Notes under the pieces: generated by a model
What the model was told of the DNA's origin: nothing
What the model saw: the letters and a program-made list of their open reading frames with translations, nothing else
The model's database searches: none
Program-made: the position numbers and the translations under genes
Source of the DNA: Opitutaceae bacterium
GTDB lineage: Bacteria > Verrucomicrobiota > Verrucomicrobiia > Opitutales > Opitutaceae
Assembly (NCBI GenBank): GCA_031254955.1
Contig: JAIRTK010000020.1
Location: forward strand, 1-5,499
Length of the DNA stretch: 5,499 bases
Direction: 5' to 3'
In this document: piece by piece, positions 5,464-5,499 of the stretch
Layout of the letters: the number at the start of each line of letters is the position of its first letter
How positions within the stretch are numbered: the stretch's first letter is position 1

Positions 5464-5499
5464 CAGGCAACCCCGCGAGGCGGACGCATGCCTGTCCGC
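5464..5499. repeat. Overlapping inverted repeats at the right edge
   Basis: CAGGCA (5464-5469) pairs with TGCCTG (5489-5494). GCGGAC (5480-5485) pairs perfectly with GTCCGC (5494-5499) around an 8-nt loop that contains GCATGC. The two stems are mutually exclusive alternatives. The structure reaches the window end, so more of the repeat probably lies beyond. It is likely part of the same GC-rich intergenic repeat cluster as the palindrome at 5407. Confidence 0.45.

Noticed and set aside
5336..5499. Plus-strand frame from ATG 5336 open to the window end
   Set aside because: It runs straight through the GC-rich palindromic repeats, and its Arg/Pro/Ser-rich product looks like repeat-derived translation. 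A gene continuing beyond the edge cannot be excluded.

Overview
The window is a GC-rich bacterial chromosomal segment with four protein genes and a repeat-laden, more AT-rich right end. No rRNA, tRNA or CRISPR array was seen. Three genes read leftward on the minus strand: an OppB-type peptide permease (4042-5019), an OppC-type peptide permease (1861-2799), and an MsbA-type ABC exporter (start at 1697, cut by the left edge). A secreted endonuclease/exonuclease/phosphatase (EEP) family hydrolase (3052-3966) reads rightward between oppB and oppC.

The organism is not certain. High GC, Gram-negative-type transporters, start codons without clear Shine-Dalgarno sequences, and a GC-rich interspersed repeat at the right edge (minus-strand core GGGAGCGCCGGC) would fit Verrucomicrobiota of the Opitutaceae type. 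That is a memory-based inference, not a search result.

Layout from left to right: the exporter gene (1-1697); a 163-bp gap holding three copies of a 21-bp G-rich repeat (1776-1838); oppC; a divergent intergenic region of about 250 bp with a perfect 7-bp-stem palindrome (2891-2908); the EEP gene; a 75-bp convergent gap with a weak terminator-like hairpin; oppB; then about 480 bp without a credible gene. That last stretch holds, in order, a heptanucleotide tandem repeat just upstream of the oppB start, a 200-bp near-palindromic MITE-like element (5104-5303), a 14-bp tandem duplication, and a cluster of GC-rich palindromic repeats running into the right edge.

Functionally, OppB and OppC should pair as the two membrane subunits of an oligopeptide importer. 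The binding protein (OppA) and ATPases (OppD/OppF) are not in the window. The genes for the two subunits, normally adjacent, are separated here by an antisense gene. The exporter is a self-contained half-transporter, probably for lipid or drug substrates. Nothing here forms a clearly new multi-gene system. The points most worth a second look are the palindromic mobile element, the split opp pair and the heptamer repeat in the oppB leader.
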